From an uncultured bacterium (lineage in GTDB: Bacteria > Cyanobacteriota > Vampirovibrionia > Gastranaerophilales > Gastranaerophilaceae), in contig URPS01000018.1 in NCBI GenBank assembly GCA_900549855.1, positions 1 to 41,997 of the forward strand: a stretch of 41,997 nucleotides of DNA. Direction: 5' to 3'. The notes under the pieces were generated by a model, which saw nothing but the letters and a program-made list of their open reading frames with translations, was not told where the DNA came from and did no database searches. Below, one piece after another: positions 16,926 through 26,376 of this stretch. Both the position numbers and the translations under genes were made by a program. Every line of letters starts with the position of its first letter. Within the stretch, counting starts at the first letter, position 1.

Positions 16926-17079
16926 CTATTTTTATTATAACATACACTTAATATTTCTTCAAGTGGTTGTATTCTTTTAATAGTGCAAATTATAGATATA
17001 ATATAAAGAGTACAAAATACACTTATTCAATTTTTACATATTTTTTTGTATCTTATATTTTTCATCTTTTAGAATATTT

Positions 17080-17108
17080 TTGCATTTACTCTATTAGCAC
17101 GATATAAT
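17080..17108 (+). promoter_or_regulatory. Sigma-70 promoter of nadE
   Basis: TTGCAT (17080-17085), 17-bp spacer and TATAAT (17103-17108), followed by GGAG at 17118-17121 and the ATG at 17129. Both boxes and spacing are near consensus. The leader would be about 14 nt. Confidence 0.8.
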
Positions 17109-17128
17109 CAACTTATTGGAGATTTAAA

Positions 17129-19117
17129 ATGAATTTATACGAACTATCCGAAATTGTAGATAAAAGATTTTCTCATGGAGAAAGTGTTCCTGAGAATATA
17201 ATTCAAGCGGTTAAGAATATTGTGTCAGAAGGTGGGTTTGTCGGTATGGCGCAGATTAATCCAATGGCAGGCAATGTTGAATATAACGCAAAAAAAATTG
17301 CAAAGTACATAAAATACGCTTCTCAAATCGGCTTGGATTTAGTTGTTTTTCCGGAACTGGCATTAATGGGTTATCCTATAGAAGACACTATTGACAGACA
17401 TCCGATTATTGTAGAAGAAAATATTAAATGGCTGAAGGGACTTGCAAAAATTACCGTTGGTACAACTGCTCTTGTCGGATTTGTAGAGCCAAGAAAACAA
17501 GACGCTGAAGGTAAAAAATTCTATAATTCCGTTGCAATACTTAGAGATGGCGAAATCTGCGGAATTGTTCGTAAGTCATTATTGCCAAATTATTCAGAGT
17601 TCAATGATTACAGATACATTGAACCTTCCCCAATCGTAGGTGTTCAACCTGCAGATACATTAGGTTCTTTTGATAAAGATACTGTTAAAAGCTGTTCTAA
17701 AATCTTTGATAAATATGGTATATCAATTTGTGAAGACTGCTGGAATAATAAAGAGTTTTTTGACAAAAATCTTTATGAGAAAGACCCGATTGATGAACTT
17801 TCAAAAGAAAATCCTGAAATCTTTATCAATTGTTCAGCATCTCCTACCAGAGCTAAAAAAGAACAACTAAAACATAATATGTTATCTTTTGTGGCAAAAA
17901 AATATAAAACTCCTATTGTTTACGTTAACCAAGTTGGTGCAATTGATAACAGTTCTTTTGATGGTTCAAGCAGAGTTTTTGACAAAAACGGTAAATTGAT
18001 TGCACGTGCAAAATCTTTTGAAGAACAATTTTTGATAGTTAATCCAACTCAAGGAATCGGTAAAATATATCCGCTTACAAGAGGTTTGGATAAATCTTTA
18101 ACAGAGCAAAAAGTTTTTACTCTTGAATACGAGTCTGATTTAGAAAGAACATACAAAACAATTATTCAAGGGATACGTGATTATTTCAACAAATGTGGAT
18201 TTAAGCGTGCAGTTCTTGGGCTATCCGGAGGTTTAGATTCAACCGTTTGCGCAGTTCTTCTTGCAGATGCAATTGGAGCCGAAAACGTTTTTGGAGTTTC
18301 AATGCCTTCTCATATTACAAGTAAAGAAAGCAAGTCTGATGCAGAACAATTAGCTCGAAATCTCGGTATCAATTTTACTGAGGCACCTATTCGTTCAATG
18401 ATTGATACAACAACTGCGTGTTTAAATGATTTATTTAAGACAGTCGAAACAAAGTGGGATGGTCGATATAAAACATCTTTCACTCCTGACAATATTCAAG
18501 CACGTTCTAGAGCAATGTTTTTATGGGGCATTAGTAATGAATTCGCATCTTGTATCCCAATCGCAACCTCGGATAAATCAGAATTATATATGGGGTACGC
18601 AACCATAAACGGCGATATGTCCGGAGGGTTTGCACCTATTGCGGATGTTCCAAAAACAAAATTATTTGCGTTTGCTCGTTGGATGAATGTCAATCGAGAA
18701 GTAAAAAATGCAATTCCTGAAGCTATTATTCTAAAGAAACCAGGAGCAGAATTAGCAATTGACCCTAAAACAGGAAAACCTCTAATTGCAGAGGATGCAC
18801 TTATGCCATACGAATTTTTAGACGAAATCATTTGGAGAGTAGAAAACAAAAACGAAGGTTATCAAGATTTACTGGAAAAAGAGTTCGTTTATGAAAAGCA
18901 TAACAGTGTATCTAAAGAGCAAAAAATCGAGTGGTTGGACAAATTCTTTAGACGAATGTCAACAGCATTGTATAAGTGGTCAATTTTGCCACCATCTGTA
19001 ATTGTAGAATCACGTTCTATAAACAAGTATGACTACAGACAACCTATAACATCCGGAAGAATTAACTATAAGGGAGTTAAAGACGAACACATAAAAGATG
19101 TTTTAGCCGAACTTTAA
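17129..19117 (+). CDS. nadE: Glutamine-dependent NAD+ synthetase
   Basis: A 662-residue two-domain enzyme making NAD+ from nicotinic acid adenine dinucleotide, ATP and glutamine. The N-terminal glutaminase is a nitrilase-fold domain with the catalytic set Glu (VVFPELALMGYP), Lys (RKSLLPNYSEF) and Cys (SICEDCWN). The C-terminal NAD synthase has the ATP loop SGGLDS at residues 366-371, plus KSELYMGYATINGDMSGGF. Length is typical of the large glutamine-using form. It has its own promoter and is convergent with the TPR gene only 5 bp away, so the two transcripts must overlap at the 3' ends. Confidence 0.97.
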   Translation: MNLYELSEIVDKRFSHGESVPENIIQAVKNIVSEGGFVGMAQINPMAGNVEYNAKKIAKYIKYASQIGLDLVVFPELALMGYPIEDTIDRHPIIVEENIKWLKGLAKITVGTTALVGFVEPRKQDAEGKKFYNSVAILRDGEICGIVRKSLLPNYSEFNDYRYIEPSPIVGVQPADTLGSFDKDTVKSCSKIFDKYGISICEDCWNNKEFFDKNLYEKDPIDELSKENPEIFINCSASPTRAKKEQLKHNMLSFVAKKYKTPIVYVNQVGAIDNSSFDGSSRVFDKNGKLIARAKSFEEQFLIVNPTQGIGKIYPLTRGLDKSLTEQKVFTLEYESDLERTYKTIIQGIRDYFNKCGFKRAVLGLSGGLDSTVCAVLLADAIGAENVFGVSMPSHITSKESKSDAEQLARNLGINFTEAPIRSMIDTTTACLNDLFKTVETKWDGRYKTSFTPDNIQARSRAMFLWGISNEFASCIPIATSDKSELYMGYATINGDMSGGFAPIADVPKTKLFAFARWMNVNREVKNAIPEAIILKKPGAELAIDPKTGKPLIAEDALMPYEFLDEIIWRVENKNEGYQDLLEKEFVYEKHNSVSKEQKIEWLDKFFRRMSTALYKWSILPPSVIVESRSINKYDYRQPITSGRINYKGVKDEHIKDVLAEL

Positions 19118-19122
19118 AAGTT

Positions 19123-20157
19123 TTAGTTATACATGCTAACGCCGGATGTAATATGCTTTATTTGGCGCTTCATTTCTTCGGCTTTATCATTCAAATTTTC
19201 TTTTTGATAAATTTCCATTGCTGTTTTATAATTTTCTTCTGCTAGTTTTAGATAATCAGGGTTATCATATCCGGACATTAATTGCAAAGTTTGTGCTAAT
19301 AAAACGTAAGCTTCCGGCTTATTTGGATTTATGTTTACTGCCGATTCAAAACATTCTTTTGAATCAATAATATGACCTTCTATATGATTCTTATATCCCT
19401 CAAGAATTTTCATCGGGTATGCAAAAAGGTTTTGCGTATCAAAAATTTTGAGTTCCAAAAGAAAACATATTTCTAAAATATCTTTATCTTGATACATATC
19501 AGTAAATCTAAAATGTGAGATAAAATATTTTGGGAAAATAGAATCTATACGTTTAAGGATTTCTGTTTTCTTGTTATCATCTCCGGCAATTTCATATATA
19601 TTTGCTTCTTTTAACAATTTTATTGGATTGTCTGGATCTATTGTATCAATGGAATCTAACAACTTCAAACCCTTTGCAAGTTCATCATCAGCAAGCAATA
19701 CTGCAACCTCTTGAAACAAAAATTGTAGAGTTTTATACTTGTTATTATTAAAAATACCAAGTATATAATCTTTTGCTTCATCCATTTTATTTAAAAATAC
19801 CAGTGATAAGAATACAATTTTTTGTATTTCAAAATCACATGGAGTTTTCTCCAAAAGTTTTGCAGCATCAGATATTGACTCCATAAAACAGCCCGTTTCA
19901 AAGTTCAAAAAAATACGTTCTTTATATGCAGCCTCTTTTTTTACACAATGAGTTATGATGTATGTAAAATCAGAATACGCATCCTCCAGCATTAATAATT
20001 TATGACACAATTGTCCACGTTTTAAGAATGTTTCTGACGGTTTAAATTCTTCTTTAATTAGATAATTCAACTTTTCTAAAGCGGATTCAAAATTGTTATC
20101 TGCGATATCCTTATCAACAGATTTAAAGAGTAGCAAATGTTTTATATTATCTAACAT
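19123..20157 (-). CDS. TPR-repeat protein
   Basis: A 344-residue cytoplasmic helical-repeat protein. Repeats of about 34 residues are visible, including FESALEKLNYLIKEEFKPSE, MLEDAYSDFTYII, and a well-kept pair near the end (CFESAVNINPNKPEAYVLLAQTLQ; YKTAMEIYQKENLNDKAEEM). There is no signal peptide, membrane segment or catalytic domain, so it should be a scaffold or adaptor; its partner is unknown. It lies 91 bp after dnaA in the same direction. A second TPR protein is encoded at 23.9-25.2 kb; the two share only the general repeat. Confidence 0.8.
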   Translation of the reverse strand: MLDNIKHLLLFKSVDKDIADNNFESALEKLNYLIKEEFKPSETFLKRGQLCHKLLMLEDAYSDFTYIITHCVKKEAAYKERIFLNFETGCFMESISDAAKLLEKTPCDFEIQKIVFLSLVFLNKMDEAKDYILGIFNNNKYKTLQFLFQEVAVLLADDELAKGLKLLDSIDTIDPDNPIKLLKEANIYEIAGDDNKKTEILKRIDSIFPKYFISHFRFTDMYQDKDILEICFLLELKIFDTQNLFAYPMKILEGYKNHIEGHIIDSKECFESAVNINPNKPEAYVLLAQTLQLMSGYDNPDYLKLAEENYKTAMEIYQKENLNDKAEEMKRQIKHITSGVSMYN

Positions 20158-20248
20158 TATTTGAATCCCCTAATCCGCCAAGTAAAAACTTGACCTTACA
20201 CTAATATTATTTAACATAAAATCTGTTCAAAAACGAGTGCCGACTCGG

Positions 20249-21634
20249 CTACATAACTTTTAATGCCATTCGAATTTCTCTAAGAGCATTGGCAATATCT
20301 CTATTTGTGCTCTGTTCTTTTTTAATTTTGTCATGAGCAAACATAATAGTAGTGTGCTTTTTATTATAAAATTCTGCAATATTTACAAAACTCTGATTTG
20401 TAATTTCTCGGCATAAATAGATTGATATATGTCGAGCTATCGAAACTTTTTGCCCTCTTGCCGTTCCTTTAATATCATTTATATCAACATCAAAATAACT
20501 GGCTGTAACTCTTGCAATTTTGTCAAAGCTTACTTCTTCATCTTTTTCATCACACTTTAGAACCTCTTGGGCTAATTTTAGAGTTAGTTCTTGTTCCGTA
20601 ATTTCTGCATACGCACAAACTTTTGTGAAAGCACCTTCCAATTCCCTTACGTTATTAGAAAAATTTCTTGCAATATATTTAAGAGCTTCCTCTTCAAACT
20701 GTATATCATTATCAATCGCAAGTTTTTTGATAATTTCAAATCTTGTATTTACGTCAGGTGGCATCAATTCTATCATCAAGCCCATTTCAAATCTTGAGCA
20801 TAAAGCTGCAGTTAAAGTTGGAATTTCTTTAGGAACTCTATCTGACGTGATTACAATTTGTTTGCCTTTATTATAAAGACTATCAAATGTGTATTGAAGA
20901 TTTTCCATTGTTTTAATTTTTGATTCAATAAATTGAATATCATCAATCAAAATAACATCAATATTTGTATATTTTCTATTAAATTTTGACATGTTTTCGA
21001 TAGTATTATTTGTTTTTCTACTATTCGAAATATAATCATTAATGTAATCTTCCGTTTTGGTATATTTAACTCTCAATTTCGGATTATTAAAAATAATATA
21101 ATGCCCAATTGCTTGCATTAGGTGAGTTTTTCCTAAACCGGAATTGCCATATATAAAAAGCGGATTGTATTTTCCTGCGGGATTTTTAGCAACAGCCATT
21201 GCAGCAGAATAAGCAAACTTGCTATTTTCACCTTGCACAAAATTCTCAAATTTGTATTTCAAATTAAGATTTGCTGCAGATTGCATATTGGATAAATTTT
21301 CTATAGCCTGCTCTTTTAAAGATTTTTCACTAGCTTTTTTCTGAAGTTTTTCTGTTTCACGCTTTAATGTTTTAGCGGCATTCTCATCATAAATAATAAC
21401 AAGTCTTGAATTATCATTGCCGGAAACTCTTTTCAAGGCTTCAACCATCTGAGAATAATGGTTTTTACGTAATAAGTCACGTCCCATCATTTGACCGGTT
21501 ACAACAGTCAAAACACCTTTATCATAACCCGAAACTTCAAGCGGATATACCCAAGGATGAGCATTTTCAGGCAAAGAACCAATTATTTCTTCTTTAACTT
21601 GTTCCCAAAAACGCTTTAACTCAATATTTTCCAT
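20249..21634 (-). CDS. dnaA: Chromosomal replication initiator DnaA
   Basis: A 461-residue DnaA, the AAA+ protein that melts the replication origin. Domain I (residues 1-80) is present (FWEQVKEEIIGSLPENAHPW). A short Lys-rich domain II follows. Domain III has Walker A GNSGLGKT at residues 163-170, Walker B VILIDDIQFI, and sensor GLMIELMPPD. Domain IV contains the DNA-binding signature (ARHISIYLCREITNQSF, then KKHTTIMFAHDKI). Neither dnaN, recF nor gyrB is beside it. I found no cluster of TTATCCACA boxes in the flanks, so this is probably not at the origin. Confidence 0.98.
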   Translation of the reverse strand: MENIELKRFWEQVKEEIIGSLPENAHPWVYPLEVSGYDKGVLTVVTGQMMGRDLLRKNHYSQMVEALKRVSGNDNSRLVIIYDENAAKTLKRETEKLQKKASEKSLKEQAIENLSNMQSAANLNLKYKFENFVQGENSKFAYSAAMAVAKNPAGKYNPLFIYGNSGLGKTHLMQAIGHYIIFNNPKLRVKYTKTEDYINDYISNSRKTNNTIENMSKFNRKYTNIDVILIDDIQFIESKIKTMENLQYTFDSLYNKGKQIVITSDRVPKEIPTLTAALCSRFEMGLMIELMPPDVNTRFEIIKKLAIDNDIQFEEEALKYIARNFSNNVRELEGAFTKVCAYAEITEQELTLKLAQEVLKCDEKDEEVSFDKIARVTASYFDVDINDIKGTARGQKVSIARHISIYLCREITNQSFVNIAEFYNKKHTTIMFAHDKIKKEQSTNRDIANALREIRMALKVM

Positions 21635-21669
21635 ACAACTCTAGATTTGTGATAACTAATAAATAAAAA

Positions 21670-21741
21670 AGGCGACACCCAGATTCGAACTGGGGGATAA
21701 AAGCTTTGCAGGCTTCTGCCTTACCACTTGGCCATGTCGCC
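21670..21741 (-). tRNA. tRNA-Cys (GCA)
   Basis: The minus strand folds into a full cloverleaf. The acceptor GGCGACA pairs with TGTCGCC, the D arm is GCCAAGTGGTAAGGC, and the anticodon loop is CTGCAAA with anticodon GCA. The T arm contains GTTCGAATC. The discriminator base is U (position 21670), the identity base of tRNA-Cys. CCA is not encoded. It lies between dnaA and rpsU. Confidence 0.96.
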
Positions 21742-21808
21742 GTAAGAACATAATAAAATAAACAAGAATGTTTTGCAAGTCATTAGTTAATAAATTATAT
21801 ATAAATTA

Positions 21809-21840
21809 AAAAACGGCTTGTTAATAAACAAACCGTTTTT
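21809..21840 (-). terminator. Terminator of rpsU
   Basis: Arms 21809-21822 and 21827-21840 pair over 14 bp with one G-U, around a 4-nt loop, with A/T-run ends. It lies 7 bp past the rpsU stop. Confidence 0.85.
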
Positions 21841-21847
21841 ATAAAAC

Positions 21848-22021
21848 TTATACCTTGCGTTTACGAGCTGCTTCAGATTTGCGTTTTCTCTTTACGCTTG
21901 GCTTTTCATATCTTTCACGTTTTTTAACTTCTGATAAGATGCCGGCTTTTTGAATTTTCTTTTTGAATCTTCTTAAAGCGCTTTCGATGCTTTCGTTTTC
22001 GCCAACTTTAACTTCTGCCAT
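21848..22021 (-). CDS. rpsU: 30S ribosomal protein S21
   Basis: Fifty-seven residues of small-subunit protein S21, below the usual ORF cut-off. It reads MAEVKVGENESIESALRRFK and continues with the basic KKIQKAGILSEVKKRERYEK segment and an Arg/Lys tail ending RKRKV. A near-perfect Shine-Dalgarno, AAGGTGGTGA (22030-22039 on the opposite strand), lies 8 nt before the ATG. The gene is monocistronic with its own terminator. Confidence 0.95.
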   Translation of the reverse strand: MAEVKVGENESIESALRRFKKKIQKAGILSEVKKRERYEKPSVKRKRKSEAARKRKV

Positions 22022-22136
22022 TTATATTTTCACCACCTTTATTATCTATGTGTCACAGGTTCATATTAAAATAAACAAAAATAAATTTCAAGTATTAATT
22101 CACGAAAACTTAATATTGATAAGTCGTTTAGCGTTT

Positions 22137-23906
22137 TTATTTGTTAAAAACTATCATTTCACACTTTTTGCAATCAAAACCAAGTGGATAAGTCTTGCCA
22201 AACTCATCTCTTAAGAGAAGTGATTTTGATGATTTACACATATTTAGCGCATATTTTATACAATGTTTTGTTCTCATTAATTCAATTTTTCTATCTGGAA
22301 GCTTTGTTTCCATTGATTTTTCAAGAACTTTACAATCACATTTTTTATAAAAAGCTTCTGCAGAAGCATTATGTACATTTGCTCTATAATCCACTTCTTG
22401 TTTGTAATACGGTGTGTAATTTAGAGGTTTTTGAACATCCCTTTTATAACTATCCAAACGCATTTGAGTCAATTGTTCAAACAAATTACGCCTAATTTCG
22501 TTTATAGCACTTATTGGTAAAAACGGTAATTCTGATTTTACTTCAAATTTTTCTATATAAAAATCGCTATCACCTGTTTTTGACATTTGTTTTATAAAAT
22601 TCTCTTTCATTTTTTCTGCATTTTTAGCTTTTTCTCCATTTGGAATTTGATATTTTATTTGAATATTATCTTCATCCACTACATTTATATATCCATCTAA
22701 GAATTCAATGTTAATCGCTATTTGCCTTTTACATTTTTGAGATAATAATTTTTCAAACTCCACATCTTGATTGCGAAATATTTCAGTTCCGATTTTAAAC
22801 GGACATGGCTTGTTTGGATAAATATAATCGTTTTCAATTTTATTTATCAAAATGCCGTTTATACCATCCGTTAAACCATCTTGAGCAGTCAATTGTATTT
22901 TTGTAGCAATTTTAAATTTTCCATTTTTAATATCGACTATTTTTCCTATAAATTCACCTCTGGATTTAGGTGATACAAAATTAAAACAATCTTTTCTTTT
23001 TTCTAAAAAATAGTCCGTAAAACCTCTGTTGAAACTTTTTTCTGGATTAGGTATAAAGGAATATCTGCATTTACCGGATGAAGATTTTGTAGAAATCTTA
23101 TCAAGTTCTTGTCTATAATATGCAGTAATATTTTTAACGTACCCGATTTCTTTTAATCGTCCTTCTATTTTAAAGGAATAAACTCCTGCCTCAACCATTT
23201 CTTGAAGTTTTTCAGAGGTATTAAAATCTTTCAAACAAAGAGCATGAATATCTTTTGCAATAATTTTACCATCAGTTGTTTCAATAGTATATTTTTTTCT
23301 GCAAGGCTGAGCGCATTCTCCTTTATTAGCAGAACGTCCTCCGATATATTGGCTCAAATAACATTGCCCGCTATAAGATACGCAAAGTGCACCATGACAA
23401 AAAGCTTCAAGTTCAAGTGTCGGATTTGCTTTGTGTATTTCCGCAATTTGTTTGAGTGAAAGTTCTCGAGCTAAAACGACTCTTGATGCACCAAGCTTAT
23501 TAAAAAAAGAAACTTTCTCAACAGTTCTATTGTCAGCCTGTGTACTGATATGGATAGGTATTTTGCAATCTTTAGTGTTCTTGAGTTTTTCAATCAAACC
23601 CATATCCTGAACGATTACAGCATCAACACCAATTTCATCAAGTTGCTTTACGAGTTCTACTGCTTCTTCTAATTCTTTATCAGTAAGAATTGTGTTCACT
23701 GTAACAAAAACTTTTGCCCAAAATTTATGCGCATATTTAACAATTTCTTTTATATCATTTAAAGAATTCGGCGCATTTTTTCTTGCTCCAAAAGATGTTG
23801 CTCCGATATAGATAGCATCCGCCCCGCAATCTATAGCAGCAAAAGCAATTTCTTTGTTTTTTGCAGGTGCAAGTAATTCTGTTTTATAATTTTTAAGATT
23901 TTCCAT
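22137..23906 (-). CDS. Peptidase U32 family protein (RlhA/TrhP-like RNA modification)
   Basis: A 589-residue U32-family protein. Known relatives hydroxylate 23S rRNA (RlhA) or wobble uridine of tRNA (TrhP); proteolysis is doubtful for this group. The N-terminal TIM barrel is visible from ELLAPAKNKEIAFAAIDCGA, with HISTQADNRTVEKVSFF. The family motif EAFCHGALCVSYSGQCYLS and the following GECAQPCRKKY supply the conserved Cys for a cluster. The C-terminal third carries an additional beta domain and a Cys-rich end (CKKCEMIVF). The start has no clear Shine-Dalgarno and lies 12 bp after the TPR gene stop, which suggests coupling. Confidence 0.88.
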   Translation of the reverse strand: MENLKNYKTELLAPAKNKEIAFAAIDCGADAIYIGATSFGARKNAPNSLNDIKEIVKYAHKFWAKVFVTVNTILTDKELEEAVELVKQLDEIGVDAVIVQDMGLIEKLKNTKDCKIPIHISTQADNRTVEKVSFFNKLGASRVVLARELSLKQIAEIHKANPTLELEAFCHGALCVSYSGQCYLSQYIGGRSANKGECAQPCRKKYTIETTDGKIIAKDIHALCLKDFNTSEKLQEMVEAGVYSFKIEGRLKEIGYVKNITAYYRQELDKISTKSSSGKCRYSFIPNPEKSFNRGFTDYFLEKRKDCFNFVSPKSRGEFIGKIVDIKNGKFKIATKIQLTAQDGLTDGINGILINKIENDYIYPNKPCPFKIGTEIFRNQDVEFEKLLSQKCKRQIAINIEFLDGYINVVDEDNIQIKYQIPNGEKAKNAEKMKENFIKQMSKTGDSDFYIEKFEVKSELPFLPISAINEIRRNLFEQLTQMRLDSYKRDVQKPLNYTPYYKQEVDYRANVHNASAEAFYKKCDCKVLEKSMETKLPDRKIELMRTKHCIKYALNMCKSSKSLLLRDEFGKTYPLGFDCKKCEMIVFNK

Positions 23907-23918
23907 GCCGGTTCTTGC

Positions 23919-25202
23919 TTAGCCCATTCTTTTACCAAAAATACTTTTTAAGAATTGCATAATTCCCATTCCATTTTCGGCACGGTCTTTTATCTTATCA
24001 TAATTCTTTTGTACAAATTCATTTCTTGGATCAATTTCTTTAAGCCTATCCATATATTCAATTGCACCATAATTATCACCGATAGATTCTCTAAAATCTG
24101 CAAGTTTTTCCAGCGCCAACCTGTTTTTAGGGTCAATATCAGCTAGTCTTTCATAGAACTCACTGGCTTTCGTCTTATCGCCTTCCGCTTCTAATAAAGC
24201 TGCAATGGTTTCAATTAAATCAACATTTTTGTCATCAAATCTGTGTGCTGTCAAATATTCATTAAGCGCAACATCCTTTTCGCCCCTTATAATATTGAAT
24301 TTACCCCAATTTAAGTGTTCATTAAAAGAATCGCCTTGTTTTTCAAATATTAATGCACGCATTTGATAAATCAAAGGAGAGTTTGGCTCAATTTTTGCAT
24401 ACTCATCAATTTCTTTGAAAGCTTCTTCAAACATATCTTTTTGGAAATAATACTGGGCAAGCAAAGAATGGAAAACTTTTTCTTTAGAATATTTATCCTT
24501 AATTTTCATAAGAATATCATATCCTTCATCATTTCTACCCAAATCGAACAACGCTCTTGCTTTTGTTAAATCATTTTGTGCAAGCTCAAGCGCTTTTTCT
24601 GGTTGAGAATTTCTTATATAATATCCGGCAAGAATTTCTTCAAAATCCTTAAAACCTTGTTCATTTCTTCCTCTTTCAAGAATATGAATTGCAGATGTTA
24701 TACCTTCTGTCTTTTCAAGAAGTTCTGCAAGCTTTAAATAAATTACAGGATTTTTTTCATCATAATCAGAAATTTTTAAATACTCGTCAACAGCTTCATT
24801 CAATTTACCTTGACCTTCGCAAAGCCCTGCGTATAAATATCTCGCAGGCAAAGATTCTTGCGGATCTTTTGCATGGTCAATTGCTTTTTTGAAATCATTT
24901 TTTGCATGGCTCATTTGTTGCTGCAAAGCGTGCATATTTCCTCTTAGCAAATAATATTTGAACTTATCTTCATTTATAAATAAGTCTATTAATTGTTCGT
25001 GTGCAAGAATATTTGGAGGGTCAATTTCAAGAATTTTTCCATAATAAATCTTTGCATCATCTTTCTTATCCAAAATCAAAGCTATATGCCCAAGTTTAGT
25101 TAATAATTCAACATCACCCTGCTTGTTTGCAAGCTGTTTTTTATACTCAACATAAGCTTCTTCAAATTTTTCATCTTGTTCAAGTTGTTCTGCTAAATTC
25201 AT
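23919..25202 (-). CDS. TPR-repeat protein, about ten repeats
   Basis: A 427-residue protein made almost entirely of tetratricopeptide-like helix pairs. Clear repeats include the N-terminal EKFEEAYVEYKKQLANKQGD, the DKKDDAKIYYGKILEIDPPN unit and the late DKTKASEFYERLADIDPKNR and NYGAIEYMDRLKEIDPRN units. It ends in a hydrophobic/basic tail (IMQFLKSIFGKRMG) that could contact a membrane or partner. No enzyme domain is seen. It lies between pth and the U32 gene, with gaps of 9 and 12 bp, so the three are probably one operon with ffh upstream. Confidence 0.85.
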   Translation of the reverse strand: MNLAEQLEQDEKFEEAYVEYKKQLANKQGDVELLTKLGHIALILDKKDDAKIYYGKILEIDPPNILAHEQLIDLFINEDKFKYYLLRGNMHALQQQMSHAKNDFKKAIDHAKDPQESLPARYLYAGLCEGQGKLNEAVDEYLKISDYDEKNPVIYLKLAELLEKTEGITSAIHILERGRNEQGFKDFEEILAGYYIRNSQPEKALELAQNDLTKARALFDLGRNDEGYDILMKIKDKYSKEKVFHSLLAQYYFQKDMFEEAFKEIDEYAKIEPNSPLIYQMRALIFEKQGDSFNEHLNWGKFNIIRGEKDVALNEYLTAHRFDDKNVDLIETIAALLEAEGDKTKASEFYERLADIDPKNRLALEKLADFRESIGDNYGAIEYMDRLKEIDPRNEFVQKNYDKIKDRAENGMGIMQFLKSIFGKRMG

Positions 25203-25211
25203 TATAATCTC

Positions 25212-25769
25212 CTAGTTAAATTTATTTTGGGCAGCCGCCATTCCTTCTTTAAAATAACACTGAATTCCTTCTTTTGCTTTTGATAAAGCCACTTTTAGCG
25301 TATCAAGTTCTTCTTTAGAAAAATTTTGTAATACAAAAACTTCTGACGGTAAATTAGGCTGCGGACCGATTCCTATTTTTAATCTTGCGACATTTTTTGT
25401 ACCGAGATGTTGAATAACGGATTTAATTCCGTTATGTCCGCCATCAGAGCCATTTGGGCGAAATCTAATTTTACCGATTTCTAATGACAAGTCATCATAC
25501 ACAATCAAGACATCGCTTATATCTATTTTATAATAATCTATAACAGCACGCACTGCCTCGCCGGATAAATTCATAAAAGTGGTTGGTTTGATTAATAAAT
25601 AATCCTCTTGTGGAGTTCTTAGATTTGTCATTAGACATTTTAATCTGGAATTTTCTCTAAAATTAAGATTTTCATTCAGAGCAAAACTGTCTATCAGCAT
25701 AAAACCTGCATTATGCCGTGTGAAAGTATATTTATCTCCAATATTTCCTAAACCTGCGATTAATTTCAT
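25212..25769 (-). CDS. pth: Peptidyl-tRNA hydrolase
   Basis: A 185-residue Pth, which frees tRNA from peptides dropped by the ribosome. The family marks are present: LIAGLGNIGDKYTFTRHNAG with the catalytic His, PTTFMNLSGEAV, and IVYDDLSLEIGKIRFRPNGS followed by DGGHNGIKS. Length is standard. It starts 2 bp after the stop of the upstream unknown gene and is followed at 9 bp by the TPR gene. Confidence 0.97.
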   Translation of the reverse strand: MKLIAGLGNIGDKYTFTRHNAGFMLIDSFALNENLNFRENSRLKCLMTNLRTPQEDYLLIKPTTFMNLSGEAVRAVIDYYKIDISDVLIVYDDLSLEIGKIRFRPNGSDGGHNGIKSVIQHLGTKNVARLKIGIGPQPNLPSEVFVLQNFSKEELDTLKVALSKAKEGIQCYFKEGMAAAQNKFN

Positions 25770-25771
25770 CT

Positions 25772-26320
25772 CTAAGCCCTAAAATCCTTTAAAAAATGTT
25801 CTACCTTATTGTCATTATATCCATAAATTGAGCGGTTGCATTTCGTGTTAGGAGTGACAATTTCTCTAAGAGTTCTTAGTAATACTGATGTAATAGATTC
25901 GTCATTAGTAGCTTCAATTCCATCTGTTGTAGACCTATATAGAAATTCATTTCCAACATAATCATCATAAACATCATCTATAGCAACATAGTGAGGATTT
26001 TTTCGATTACAAGTATCAATAACATCTCCTCTATCGTGCAAAGAAAATTGATATCCTTTTGTATATTCAGCACCAGTTTTAGTCTTTTGTCCAAACTGTT
26101 GCGTTAATGTTGTAGTTAACGCTAAATAGTTTTTATCAAAGTTTGAAGTTAGCTTATTTAATAAACCCTGCAATTCTTCAAGTTTATTTTCTTGCATACA
26201 ATTCCATGTAAAATCTTTCCAATAATCACTTACAGATGTATTATATTTGCAGTCGTACTTTGGCAATTTTGATTTAAAATTTGTATTGTTTGTTTGTGTT
26301 GTGATTGGCGATACTTTCAT
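25772..26320 (-). CDS. Hypothetical protein with N-terminal TNFKSK motif
   Basis: A 182-residue protein I do not recognise. It begins MKVSPITTQTNNTNFKSK, a polar lead ending in FKSK (residues 15-18), which resembles the leads of the unknown proteins at 9.8 and 38.0 kb. The rest is polar with many Asn, Thr and Tyr and few hydrophobic runs. There is no signal peptide or membrane segment. Its stop is 2 bp before pth, so it is in the ffh-pth operon by position. Confidence 0.65.
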   Translation of the reverse strand: MKVSPITTQTNNTNFKSKLPKYDCKYNTSVSDYWKDFTWNCMQENKLEELQGLLNKLTSNFDKNYLALTTTLTQQFGQKTKTGAEYTKGYQFSLHDRGDVIDTCNRKNPHYVAIDDVYDDYVGNEFLYRSTTDGIEATNDESITSVLLRTLREIVTPNTKCNRSIYGYNDNKVEHFLKDFRA

Positions 26321-26376
26321 TCCTATTTACTCCTTATTGCGATACCTCTCTCACCTAATTAAATAGTATAAAAATT

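Noticed and set aside
21635..22136. Replication origin next to dnaA
   Set aside because: No cluster of TTATCCACA-like boxes, and dnaN/gyr genes are missing; the gap is taken by tRNA-Cys and rpsU.
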